The translations under genes were made by a program, and so were the position numbers. From Candidatus Aminicenantes bacterium (GTDB lineage: Bacteria; Acidobacteriota; Aminicenantia; Aminicenantales; UBA4085): 32,627 nucleotides of DNA. Of the stretch, positions 8,919-16,088 are shown piece by piece. Below the pieces are notes generated by a model. That model was not told the origin of the DNA, did no database searches, and worked only from the letters and a program-made list of their open reading frames with translations. The DNA is taken from NCBI GenBank assembly GCA_026393855.1, contig JAPKZJ010000027.1, positions 1 through 32,627 on the forward strand, read 5' to 3'. Numbering within the stretch: position 1 is the first letter of the stretch; each line of letters starts with the position of its first letter.

Positions 8919-9119
8919 TCAGAATTCGTAAGGCAGAAATTTCTTGATCACGGCGCGGTCGGCTTTGCTGACCACCGCCTTCTGGCCGAGCCCGCGCTTG
9001 CGCTTGGACTCTTTCTTGGTCAAGATGTGGCCTTTATTGGCCTTCTTGTGGACCACCTTCTTGCGGGCGGTCACCTGGAACCTCTTGCTGGCTCCCTTGT
9101 GGGTTTTTAACTTTGGCAT
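8919..9119 (-). CDS. rpmI: 50S ribosomal protein L35
   Basis: A 66-residue L35 with the family start MPKLKTHKGASKRF and end KADRAVIKKFLPY. Its ATG is preceded by GGAGG with 7 nt spacing. That ribosome-binding site is fused to what looks like the former infC stop (TAGGAGG). As sequenced, the infC frame does not stop there and runs 86 nt into rpmI. Confidence 0.98.
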   Translation of the reverse strand: MPKLKTHKGASKRFQVTARKKVVHKKANKGHILTKKESKRKRGLGQKAVVSKADRAVIKKFLPYEF

Positions 9120-9672
9120 CTTTGCCTCCTATTTTCGTGGGTACGAGGAGGGCCGACACGGCCCAGTCCAATCTCCGCGGGCCTCCGTCCAGCTTGCCCA
9201 GCCCGTCGACGTCGATCGTGACCTTGTCCAGGACCTGCTGGCCGAGCTCGGGACGGGACTTTTCCCGGCCCCGCAGCATGACCGTGATCTTGACCTTGTT
9301 GCCTTCGTCGAGGAACCGTTTGACGTGGTTCAGCTTGAAGGTGTAGTCGTGGACCGAGATTTTGGGCCGGAACTTGATCTCCTTGATCTGGACCTGCTTC
9401 TGGTTCTTCTTGGCTTCGTGCTCCTTCTTGTGGAGCTCGTACAAGAATTTGCCGTAGTCCATGATCCGGCACACGGGCGGATTGGCGGTCGGGGCGATTT
9501 CGACCAGGTCCATTCCGCGCTGGCGCGCGAGGGCGAGAGCATCGGGGCCGGACATGACTCCCAGCGGCTTTTTCTCGTCGTCGAGCACGCGGATCTCGGG
9601 GTTCCGGATCATCTCGTTGGTCCGGTGCGGCCGCTGCTTGGTCGGGGGCGGAAACGGGTGTCTGCGGTAAAT
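9034..9672 (-). CDS. infC: Translation initiation factor IF-3 (AUU start; extended C-terminus)
   Basis: IF-3 binds the 30S subunit and proofreads initiation codons. The N-domain (PEIRVLDDEKKPLGVM, MDLVEIAPTANPPVCRIMDYGKF), the Lys-rich linker and the C-domain (KEIKFRPKISVHDY, VKRFLDEGNKVKITVMLRGRE) are intact. The first ATG (9612) would cut the usual basic leader. Twenty codons upstream, in frame, an ATT at 9672 follows AAGGAGGAG with ideal spacing and gives the expected Arg-rich leader (YRRH to KQRPHRTNE). AUU starts are the known basis of IF-3 autoregulation, so ATT 9672 is chosen. The frame runs past the family end (LLVPTK) for about 30 Gln/Gly/Glu/Pro-rich residues overlapping rpmI, most simply explained by one extra A in the AAAA at 9132-9135. 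Confidence 0.93.
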   Translation of the reverse strand: MYRRHPFPPPTKQRPHRTNEMIRNPEIRVLDDEKKPLGVMSGPDALALARQRGMDLVEIAPTANPPVCRIMDYGKFLYELHKKEHEAKKNQKQVQIKEIKFRPKISVHDYTFKLNHVKRFLDEGNKVKITVMLRGREKSRPELGQQVLDKVTIDVDGLGKLDGGPRRLDWAVSALLVPTKIGGKDAKVKNPQGSQQEVPGDRPQEGGPQEGQ

Positions 9673-9686
9673 GGGGGCTCCTCCTT
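9670..9686 (-). promoter_or_regulatory. infC translation start: strong ribosome-binding site plus AUU codon
   Basis: On the minus strand AAGGAGGAG (9678-9686) is followed by CCCCC and ATT. No ATG, GTG or TTG is in frame near this strong site. IF-3 discriminates against AUU, so this arrangement allows it to repress its own synthesis, as established for E. coli infC. Confidence 0.85.
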
Positions 9687-9702
9687 CGGAAATTCACATA
9701 AT

Positions 9703-11508
9703 TTATAGATTGACGGTCAGGGACCGCGAATCGATCAGGGTCTTGAGGCGGGCGAACAGGGATTCGATCTCGACGCCGCCCTTGTCGCCCTGCCCGTGGA
9801 CGCGCAGCGAGGCCGTGCCGGCGGCGGCTTCCTTGTCGCCGCAGATAAGCAGGATGGGCACCTTGTGGTGCTCGGCGTCGCGGATCTTGTAATTGAGCTT
9901 CTCCCGCCGCAGGTCGGCGTGGGGGCGCAGGCCCGCCGCCAGGCAGCGGGCGGCCAGCTGTTCGGCGTACTCGCCGTGGCGCTCGGCGATCGGGATGATC
10001 TCGATCTGCACGGGGGCCAGCCAGAGCGGGAAGTTGCCGTTGTAGTGCTCGATGAGGATGCCGAAGAAGCGCTCCAGCGAGCCCATTAGGGCCCGGTGGA
10101 CCATGTAGGGCTGGTGCTCCTTGCCGTCCTCGCCGATGTAGGTCATGCCGAAGCGGGCCGACATGTTGAAGTCGAACTGGATGGTGGTGCACTGCCAGTG
10201 GCGGCCGAGGGCGTCCTTGACCTTGATGTCGATCTTGGGGCCGTAGAAGACCGCCTCGCCCTCCATTCGCTCGTAGGGGAGGCCCCGGGTCTCCAGAGCC
10301 TTGACCAGCGAGGCCTCGGCCCGGCACCAGCGGTCGTCGCTGCCGCAGTATTTGGCCAGGTTGTGCGGGTCGCGGACGGATAGCTCGATCTTGTTCTCGA
10401 CGAACCCGAAGTCGGCCAGAATGCTCAGGGAGAAGTCCAGGACGCGCAGGATCTCGGCCTCGATCTGGTCGGGCGTGCAGAAGATGTGGGCGTCATCCTG
10501 GGTGAATCCCCGAACCCGGAGCAGGCCGTGCAGGGTGCCGCTCCGCTCGTAGCGGTAGACGGTGCCCAGCTCGGCCCAGCGCAGCGGCAGGTCGCGGTAG
10601 GAGCGCATCCGCGATTTGTAGATCTGGATGTGGAGCGGGCAGTTCATCGGCTTCATGTAGTAGTTCTGCCCGTCGATGTCCATGGGCGAATACATGCCGT
10701 CTTTATAGAAATCCAGATGGCCCGAGGTTTGGAACAGGATCTCGCGGGCGATATGCGGGGTGTAGAGGACGTCGTAGCCGCCGGCCCAGTGGCGCTCGCG
10801 CCAGTACTGCTCGATGATGGCCCGGATGCGGGCGCCTTTGGGGTGCCACAGGATCAGGCCGCTGCCGAGATCCTCGCTGGTGGAGAACAGGTCCAGCTCG
10901 GGGCCGAGGCGGCGGTGGTCGCGCTTCTTGGCTTCCTCGAGGAGGGTTAGATAGTCGGACAGCTCCTTCGCGGTCGGAAAGGCGGTGCCGTAGATGCGCT
11001 GCATCTGGACGTTGCGCTCGTCGCCTTTCCAGTAGGCGCCGGAGACCGAGGTCAGCTTGAAGTGCTTGAGCAGGCCGGTCGAGGCGACGTGCGGACCCAG
11101 GCAGAAATCGAGGAAGCCCTCCTGGCCGTAGGTGGAGACGATATCGCCGCCTTTCTCTTGGATCAGCTCGACCTTGAGGGCCTGGCCCCGCTCGGTGAAC
11201 AGGCGGACGGCCTCTGCCTTGGGCATCTCGCGGCGGACGATGGGGACATTCGCCTCGGCCAGCTCCCGCATCCGGGCTTCGATGGCGGCCAAGTCGTCGG
11301 AGGAGAAGGGCTCGGCCCGCAGGAAGTCGTAGTAGAAGCCGTTCTCGACGGCCGGGCCGATGCCCGCCTGGGTGCCGGGGAAGAGATCCAGGACGGCGTG
11401 GGCCAGGAGGTGCGCGGCGCTGTGGCGCAGGGTTTCGAGGGCGTCCCCCGCGGCCGCGGGGCCGGCGCTTCCGTGGGCTGTCTTGTCATCGTTCATCGTG
11501 CTGTCCAT
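9703..11508 (-). CDS. thrS: Threonine-tRNA ligase lacking the TGS domain
   Basis: A 601-residue class II synthetase. After a low-complexity 22-residue leader the protein begins directly with the editing domain (ETLRHSAAHLLAHAV, the HxxxH motif at H29/H33, and LDFCLGPHVASTG). The catalytic domain follows with the zinc-site region (PMNCPLHI), motif 2 (TVYRYERSGTLHGLLRVRG) and motif 3 (ALMGSLERFFGILIEHY), then the anticodon-binding domain (LAPVQIEIIPIAERH). The N-terminal TGS domain of about 60 residues seen in most bacterial ThrRS is missing. ATG 11508 has AAGGA only 2 nt upstream; ATG 11496 is an alternative. The 179 nt up to the tRNA hold no T-box motif that I can recognise. Confidence 0.97.
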   Translation of the reverse strand: MDSTMNDDKTAHGSAGPAAAGDALETLRHSAAHLLAHAVLDLFPGTQAGIGPAVENGFYYDFLRAEPFSSDDLAAIEARMRELAEANVPIVRREMPKAEAVRLFTERGQALKVELIQEKGGDIVSTYGQEGFLDFCLGPHVASTGLLKHFKLTSVSGAYWKGDERNVQMQRIYGTAFPTAKELSDYLTLLEEAKKRDHRRLGPELDLFSTSEDLGSGLILWHPKGARIRAIIEQYWRERHWAGGYDVLYTPHIAREILFQTSGHLDFYKDGMYSPMDIDGQNYYMKPMNCPLHIQIYKSRMRSYRDLPLRWAELGTVYRYERSGTLHGLLRVRGFTQDDAHIFCTPDQIEAEILRVLDFSLSILADFGFVENKIELSVRDPHNLAKYCGSDDRWCRAEASLVKALETRGLPYERMEGEAVFYGPKIDIKVKDALGRHWQCTTIQFDFNMSARFGMTYIGEDGKEHQPYMVHRALMGSLERFFGILIEHYNGNFPLWLAPVQIEIIPIAERHGEYAEQLAARCLAAGLRPHADLRREKLNYKIRDAEHHKVPILLICGDKEAAAGTASLRVHGQGDKGGVEIESLFARLKTLIDSRSLTVNL

Positions 11509-11687
11509 GTCCTTCGTTTTCGGTCCGCCCGGAGGGCAAAAAGGCCTGCCTCTCGAATAAAGCCGGTCACTGGACCCCTTCTTCCCAGGAAAAATCCGGT
11601 CCGGCCATCAAATGAATGCGGCCGGTGTCGCGGAAAACGTGAGGCGATGCATTTTATTCAAGCCGTTTCGCTTACTCGCGGCGTGAG

Positions 11688-11762
11688 TGGTAGGCGCGGA
11701 GGGGATTGAACCCACGACCTCTTCCGTGTCAGGGAAGCGCTCTCCCACTGAGCTACGCGCCT
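11688..11762 (-). tRNA. tRNA-Val (anticodon GAC)
   Basis: On the minus strand a 75-nt cloverleaf folds completely: acceptor AGGCGCG with CGCGCCT, D-stem GCTC/GAGC, anticodon stem CTTCC/GGAAG enclosing CTGACAC (anticodon GAC), T-arm with TTCAATC, discriminator A and an encoded CCA. The first pair is A-U. The T-stem (GTGGG/CCCTC) contains one U-U mismatch at 50-64. It is transcribed towards thrS. Confidence 0.95.
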
Positions 11763-11842
11763 GTTTATCAACGCTTTAAAGCGCGTATAGTCTAATGAAA
11801 ACGCCCCTGGAGGTCAAGAAAAAAGAGGGGGGCACGGAATAC

Positions 11843-11959
11843 AAAGGGCCAAACACACTCACACCCCCAGCGAGGGTGTTCGTTCCGGCCGGCTCGGTCG
11901 CTCTCCCTGCCAAGGGCAGGGAACCGTGCCCGCTCCCTCGCCGATGGGTTTGGCCCTTT
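11843..11959. repeat. Family C palindromic element, copy 1
   Basis: Terminal inverted repeats AAAGGGCCAAAC (11843-11854) and GTTTGGCCCTTT (11948-11959) bracket about 93 nt. Inside are an ACACCC-CCAGCGA-GGGTGT hairpin, the block TCCGGCCGGCTCGGTCGCTC, a TCCCTGCC/GGCAGGGA hairpin and the block CCCGCTCCCTCGCCGA. All but the third are shared with copy 2 at 28632-28887. It occupies most of the 271-nt gap between tRNA-Val and the phosphoesterase gene, which holds no convincing gene. Confidence 0.85.
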
Positions 11960-12021
11960 ATATTCCGAGCCCGAGAAAAAGAAGGCCTATATTGAAGCTT
12001 CGCTTAAATCGGCCCGGAGGG

Positions 12022-12027
12022 TATAAT
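12022..12027 (+). promoter_or_regulatory. Candidate -10 element (TATAAT), 6 nt before the phosphoesterase GTG
   Basis: TATAAT directly follows GGAGGG and lies 6 nt before the GTG at 12034. If used as a -10, transcription would begin at about the first base of the start codon (leaderless message). If GGAGGG is the ribosome-binding site instead, its spacing of 12 nt is long. The -35 position (TTCGCT) is weak. Confidence 0.4.
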
Positions 12028-12033
12028 CCGGAT

Positions 12034-12516
12034 GTGATTGGGATTTTATCCGACTCCCACGACAATCTGAACGCCATCAGGGATGCCGTCCGCCTGATTC
12101 GGGCCGCCGGTTGCGACCTGCTCATCCATGCCGGCGATTTCGTGGCTCCCTTCGCGGCCAAGGAACTGGAGGACGCCGGATGCCCGGTGAGGGCCGTTTT
12201 CGGCAATTGCGATGGGGAAAAAACGGGGTTGCGCAAGGCTTTACAGCCGTTCGGGTCGATCCGGGAGGCTCCGCTCGTCTTGGAACACGGTGGGCGCAAG
12301 ATCTTGGTCGCCCATCTGGATGTTTCGGTGGCTCAATATATCGCCAACAGGGGATACGATGTCGTCGTTTACGGCCATACGCATCGGGCGGAGGTCCGGC
12401 GGTCGGGCGGGACGGTCATCATCAACCCGGGGGAGACGGGCGGTTGGGTGACCAAAAAGAGGACAATCGCTCTTTACGATCCCGCGGCCCATGAAGCGGA
12501 GATCATCCCGCTTTAA
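12034..12516 (+). CDS. YfcE/MJ0936-type metallophosphoesterase
   Basis: A 160-residue single-domain calcineurin-like phosphoesterase. The metal-site motifs occur in order: ILSDSHDN (D-x-H), LIHAGDF (GD), VFGNCDG (GNxD), and VVYGHTHRA (GHTH), ending with IINPGE. Family members hydrolyse phosphodiesters such as bis-pNPP; the physiological substrate is unknown. GTG 12034 is chosen because the family begins with the beta strand VIGILSD right after the initiator. The open frame continues upstream through the repeat but without family similarity. The stop TAA precedes the family A repeat by 3 nt, and it is convergent with rfaE1. Confidence 0.92.
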   Translation: MIGILSDSHDNLNAIRDAVRLIRAAGCDLLIHAGDFVAPFAAKELEDAGCPVRAVFGNCDGEKTGLRKALQPFGSIREAPLVLEHGGRKILVAHLDVSVAQYIANRGYDVVVYGHTHRAEVRRSGGTVIINPGETGGWVTKKRTIALYDPAAHEAEIIPL

Positions 12517-12519
12517 TAA

Positions 12520-12625
12520 TAGGGGTCAGGTCTTAAGTTATAAGGTTTCTAGGATTATTGGCGGAAATTGTCAAAAAAAGCAAAAAATTGCTTGAGAAAA
12601 CTTATATCTTAAGACCTGACCCCTA
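12520..12625. repeat. Family A palindromic repeat, copy 3
   Basis: Arms begin TAGGGGTCAGGTCTTAAG on both strands and continue to about base 30 with two mismatches (GTTATAAGG against GATATAAGT). The loop is AT-rich. The first three bases of the right arm (read on the minus strand) are the TAG stop codon of rfaE1; the left end is 3 nt past the phosphoesterase TAA. It separates convergent genes. Confidence 0.92.
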
Positions 12626-13597
12626 ATTGTAGCGGTTGAGGGACTCGATGAGCTCCTCGGGAGAGCAGGTCGCCGTGCCGATTTTGCCGACGACCACACC
12701 GGCCGCGGCGTTGGCGATGACCGCGGCCTCCAGGATCGAGGCCCCGCCCAGCACCGCCAGGGCGGCGGCGGCGATGACCGTGTCCCCGGCGCCCGTCACG
12801 TCGAACACTTCGCGGGCGATGGTCGGGATGTGGATCGGCTTCTTGTTCCGCTCGAACAGCGACATGCCCTGCTCGCCCCGCTTGATGATCAGGTAGAGCG
12901 TCTCGATCAGGCTCATGATCTCGCGCCCGGCCCGCTCGACCTCGGCGTCGGTCAGGCAGGCGTGCCGGACGACCTTGGCGGCCTCGTGGTGGTTGGGCGA
13001 GATGAACGTGATCGGCGAATAGATGGCGAAGTTCTCGACCTTGGGGTCGACGAAGACGGGGATGCGCCGGGCCTTGGCCAGGGGCAGGACCCGCTCCATG
13101 AGCGTCCGGGTGACGATGCCCTTGTTGTAGTCCGAGACGATGATCCCCTCGGGCTCGTCCTTTTCGATGAAAGCCAGAATCCGGGCTTCGATCTCGGCCG
13201 GGACGGGCTTTTTACGCTCCTGATCCACCCGGACGACCTGCTGGTGATGGGCGATGATCCGGGTCTTGACGGTGGTCGGCCGGGTGCGGTCGACTAGGAT
13301 GCCGCGCGTTTCGGCCGCGTTGCGCTTGATCCAGACGCCTTCGGCGTCGTCGCCGACGAGCCCGACCAGGACGGGCGAGGCGCCCAGCCCGGCCAGGTTG
13401 CGCTCGACGTTGCCCGCTCCGCCCAGGGCTTGGGTGCTGCGCAGGACTTCGACCACCGGGACCGGGGCCTCGGGCGAGATGCGCGAAACCGTGCCCCAGA
13501 TGTACTTATCCAGCATCAGGTCGCCCAGAACGAGTACGCGCCGGTCCTTGAACTTCCGGACCAGGCGCCGCAGCTTGGCGGTATCGCAGGTGATCAT
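12623..13597 (-). CDS. rfaE1: D-glycero-beta-D-manno-heptose-7-phosphate kinase (RfaE1/HldA)
   Basis: A 324-residue PfkB-family sugar kinase. It phosphorylates heptose-7-phosphate at O1 in the ADP-L-glycero-D-manno-heptose pathway feeding LPS inner core. The N-terminal pattern VLGDLMLDKYIWGTVSRISPEAPVPVV and the ALGGAGNVERNLAGLG substrate region are diagnostic of RfaE rather than ribokinase. The anion-hole/base motif DVTGAGDTVIAA is near residue 266. Length fits the kinase-only form; no nucleotidyltransferase domain is attached. It is the last gene of a coupled trio with the PHP protein and the ligase-like protein (ATGA overlap upstream). The stop TAG lies in the repeat arm. Confidence 0.95.
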   Translation of the reverse strand: MITCDTAKLRRLVRKFKDRRVLVLGDLMLDKYIWGTVSRISPEAPVPVVEVLRSTQALGGAGNVERNLAGLGASPVLVGLVGDDAEGVWIKRNAAETRGILVDRTRPTTVKTRIIAHHQQVVRVDQERKKPVPAEIEARILAFIEKDEPEGIIVSDYNKGIVTRTLMERVLPLAKARRIPVFVDPKVENFAIYSPITFISPNHHEAAKVVRHACLTDAEVERAGREIMSLIETLYLIIKRGEQGMSLFERNKKPIHIPTIAREVFDVTGAGDTVIAAAALAVLGGASILEAAVIANAAAGVVVGKIGTATCSPEELIESLNRYN

Positions 13598-14772
13598 GGC
13601 TTGTCCTTGAATAAAAGGATGGAATTGGAGGCGATCCAGGGGACGTCGCTCCGCAGCGGCGTCCGTTCCCGCAGATAGACCTCGGCCCGGTAAGCCCCCG
13701 GCTCGATCGTCTCGTAGACGAGATCGGCTCCCCGGCTTGACGCGACCGGGCGCCCGTCCCGTAGCAGCCGGATCTCGTGGGCGAAGCCGAACGGCGCCCG
13801 GACGATCAGGCGGGCCGGGCCGCTTTGGCTCGAATCGACCGCGACGGAACTGCCCATGGGCGTGATTCTACCAGAACGGACGGCCCAAAAGCGAAAGCCG
13901 TCCGCATCCGCCGCCGCCTCGATCGCGTTGTAGAAACGCCCCGCATGGAGGGCGCCGAAGATCTGGCGGCGCGCGGCGTCGAATCCGCCGGCCGGCCTCT
14001 CTTCGAGCAGGACATGGAGATGGAAGAGGCGGAAAAGCGTTCGGTAGGCGAAGTGGGCGTCGGCGGCGTAATAAGCTCGAACCGAGCGGGCGGCCCCCCA
14101 GCGGTCCCAGGCCGCGATCTCGCGCTCGGGCCGGGTGACGAGCGCCAGCAGGGCCGCGTCCGGCCGCAGGAGCAGGAGCGGAGCGAAGAGGAGGGAGCGG
14201 GGCAGGGAGCGCTTGACCTCGGTGTCCGCGTTCAGAATTTCCAGCCCGGAATAGCCGGCCCACTCGCCCCAGGACCAGCTGACCTTGGAATAGGGGTGGG
14301 CGATGACCGTGAAACCGCCCAGCGCGGCGGCTTCGCCGGCCGCGATCTCGGCTGCCCGGTCAAAGTCGCGAGCCGGCGCGTCGAATCCCAGGGCGACGAG
14401 ATGCCCGCGGTTGGACGAGATCTCGGTGCCGCAAAGCACAAGCACGCCTTCGGCGCGGCCGGCGGCGGCCAGAGCTTCGCGGTTGGGCGCGCCGTGGTCG
14501 GTCAGAACGACGAAATTGAGCTTGGCCTCGGCCGCCGCGGCGGCGATGGCATCGACCGTGCCGCTGCCGTCCGAGAACCGGCTGTGCATGTGGTAGACGC
14601 CCTCGATCTCGAAGACGCGCGGGATGTCCGCGGCCGCGACAACACTCGGGGCGCCCGCCGCTTCACTAGTGCTGCCGTAGCGGCGAAAAGAGAGGCCGCG
14701 CCAGCCCAGCCAGAGGGCGTAGACAACGACGGCCAGGATGAGCCCGCGGCGGACGATGCGGCCGGCGCTCAT
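13594..14772 (-). CDS. Membrane-anchored PHP-domain metallohydrolase
   Basis: A 392-residue protein with one N-terminal membrane segment (about residues 9-25). The PHP phosphoesterase domain follows: EGVYHMHSRFSDGSGT (H61, H63), FVVLTDHGA (D92, H93), LCGTEISSNRGH (E117, H124), VIAHPYS (about H158) and YAADAH (about 240). These are the trinuclear metal ligands of the CehA/McbA-type PHP group. A C-terminal beta-rich region (LIVRAPFGFAHEIRLLRDGR) may be a carbohydrate- or Ig-like fold. The catalytic domain is predicted to face the periplasm because the anchor is N-terminal and Arg-flanked. It overlaps rfaE1 and the ligase-like gene by 4 nt each, so an envelope-polysaccharide role is likely. The substrate is unknown. 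Confidence 0.85.
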   Translation of the reverse strand: MSAGRIVRRGLILAVVVYALWLGWRGLSFRRYGSTSEAAGAPSVVAAADIPRVFEIEGVYHMHSRFSDGSGTVDAIAAAAAEAKLNFVVLTDHGAPNREALAAAGRAEGVLVLCGTEISSNRGHLVALGFDAPARDFDRAAEIAAGEAAALGGFTVIAHPYSKVSWSWGEWAGYSGLEILNADTEVKRSLPRSLLFAPLLLLRPDAALLALVTRPEREIAAWDRWGAARSVRAYYAADAHFAYRTLFRLFHLHVLLEERPAGGFDAARRQIFGALHAGRFYNAIEAAADADGFRFWAVRSGRITPMGSSVAVDSSQSGPARLIVRAPFGFAHEIRLLRDGRPVASSRGADLVYETIEPGAYRAEVYLRERTPLRSDVPWIASNSILLFKDKP

Positions 14773-15953
14773 GCCGACGGCTCGTCCGCCTCCGGGCCGA
14801 AGGGCAGCGCCAGCAGCAGGAGGAAGAGCTGGGCGACCTCGGAATCGCCGAAGTTGTATTCAAAGAAGCCGGCCACCAGGAGCAGGGCCAGGGCGGCCAA
14901 TCCGCCGGCGGCCAGGGGGCGGATCGCAGGGCCGCCTGTTCGGAATCGCCGCAGGAGATGAACGCCGGCCACGGCCAAAAACGCCAGCCAGGCGGCCAGG
15001 GCGGGGATCCCGCGCTCGGCGGCGATCTGAAGGTAATTGTTGTGTAGATGGACGCTGCGGCGGGCATAGTCGCCCAGGCCGTAGGCCGGATCCTGGAAAA
15101 GCTCGTCGACCGTATCGGGGCCCGTCCCGAAAATGGGCTTCTGCCCGATGATTTTCAGACCGGCCCGGGCATACTCGATGCGGGCGATATTGGAGGGGTC
15201 GCGGCGATCGAAGATGCTGCGGACTCGAGATTTGACGATCTCCGGCCCGGCGAAATAGAGCAGAACGGCCAGGACCGGGGCGACGATCAGGGCTTTGGGA
15301 TTCCAGAGCCCCAGAAGCAGCACCGCCGCTGCGCCCACGCCCAGCCAGGCATTGCGGGTCAGGGTCATGACCAGCGCTGCTCCCGAGGGAGCGAGAATGA
15401 TGGTCCAGGCCAGCCGGGCCTTGCCTTTGGCGAACAGCGCTTGGGCCATGGCGAAGGCGATGAACAGGCCGAGCAGGCCGGCCTGGGTCATGTAATGGCC
15501 CATGAAACCCTTGATCCGCTGGTCCGGGCGCTCCCGGCCGGCAAATTGGATGATGGCCAGGACGGAAGCCGCCGTGCCCGACAAAAAGAGAGCCGTAAGT
15601 GGGAACTTCAGGTCGGAGAGGCGGCGGAAGGCGGCGACGACGAGCGGGACGAGCAGCACGATCAGCAAGTCGCGCGAATCCTTCACGCTGGCCCGGCGAT
15701 CGATGGAGGCGGCCGCGGCCGCCAGCGACAGGGAGACATAAAGAAGAAGGGGCCAGAAGAATGCGGGGACCGAAAAAAGGATGTCTTTGCGGATGAGGAG
15801 ATATGCCCAGACGAGGAGGGCCAGGAACCAAAAGCCCTGCACGAGGCTGATCGAGATCAAGGAGAAGAGGACGGCGGCGGCCGAAGCGGCCAGCAGGGCG
15901 ATCTCGAGAGGCGCCCGGCCCGCGGCTTTGGGTTGCAAGTCGTTTGTAGTCAT
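14769..15953 (-). CDS. O-antigen ligase/Wzy-type polytopic membrane protein
   Basis: A 394-residue protein with about ten hydrophobic membrane segments and a large loop carrying the Wzy_C/WaaL signatures: TRNAWLG, RIEYARAGLKIIGQKPIFGTGPDTV and VHLHNNYLQIAAERGIPAL. WaaL joins O-antigen to lipid A-core, and Wzy polymerises it; sequence alone does not decide between them. Context with heptose kinase and heptosyltransferase favours LPS. ATG 15953 has a weak ribosome-binding site. A TATAAT lies 17 nt upstream and a family A hairpin just beyond, which separates this transcript from the GT9 gene before it. Confidence 0.9.
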   Translation of the reverse strand: MTTNDLQPKAAGRAPLEIALLAASAAAVLFSLISISLVQGFWFLALLVWAYLLIRKDILFSVPAFFWPLLLYVSLSLAAAAASIDRRASVKDSRDLLIVLLVPLVVAAFRRLSDLKFPLTALFLSGTAASVLAIIQFAGRERPDQRIKGFMGHYMTQAGLLGLFIAFAMAQALFAKGKARLAWTIILAPSGAALVMTLTRNAWLGVGAAAVLLLGLWNPKALIVAPVLAVLLYFAGPEIVKSRVRSIFDRRDPSNIARIEYARAGLKIIGQKPIFGTGPDTVDELFQDPAYGLGDYARRSVHLHNNYLQIAAERGIPALAAWLAFLAVAGVHLLRRFRTGGPAIRPLAAGGLAALALLLVAGFFEYNFGDSEVAQLFLLLLALPFGPEADEPSA

Positions 15954-15970
15954 GGAATTCCAACCGACCG

Positions 15971-15976
15971 ATTATA
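15971..15976 (-). promoter_or_regulatory. Candidate -10 element (TATAAT) for the O-antigen ligase-like operon
   Basis: On the minus strand TATAAT stands 17 nt before the ATG. The region where a -35 would lie falls in the end of the family A repeat (copy 4) and shows no TTGACA-like hexamer. It is a good candidate because the preceding hairpin followed by TTCTTTTGTT would stop upstream transcription. Confidence 0.5.
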
Positions 15977-15985
15977 ACAAAAGAA

Positions 15986-16088
15986 TAGGGGTACAGTATA
16001 CGTAAATCCCGATTTCCAGCGAGATCTGAGCCGCCCTTTCGTTGATGGAGAACAAAAGAAATAGGGATTTACGTATACTGTACCCCTA
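15986..16088. repeat. Family A palindromic repeat, copy 4 (divergent arm subtype)
   Basis: Arms TAGGGGTACAGTATACGTAA plus ATCCC are perfectly complementary over 25 bases. They share only the outer TAGGGGT with the other copies. The right arm encodes the last seven residues (LIGVQYT) and stop of the GT9 gene. On the minus strand the hairpin is followed by TTCTTTTGTT, resembling an intrinsic terminator. Confidence 0.9.

Noticed and set aside
9107-10327. 406-codon minus-strand frame within thrS/infC
   Set aside because: Arg/Gln/Pro-rich shadow of thrS and infC; crosses two genes without motifs.
11509-11687. T-box leader for thrS
   Set aside because: I searched for the antiterminator core (AGGGTGGNACCGCG-like) and a following terminator and saw neither.
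11795-11995. Short plus-strand frame over family C copy 1
   Set aside because: It spans the inverted repeats and has no similarity or ribosome-binding site; the region is explained by the repeat.
12022-12027. Upstream TTG 11992 or earlier start for the phosphoesterase
   Set aside because: The family starts at the VIGILSD strand; the extension would include promoter-like and repeat sequence without similarity.
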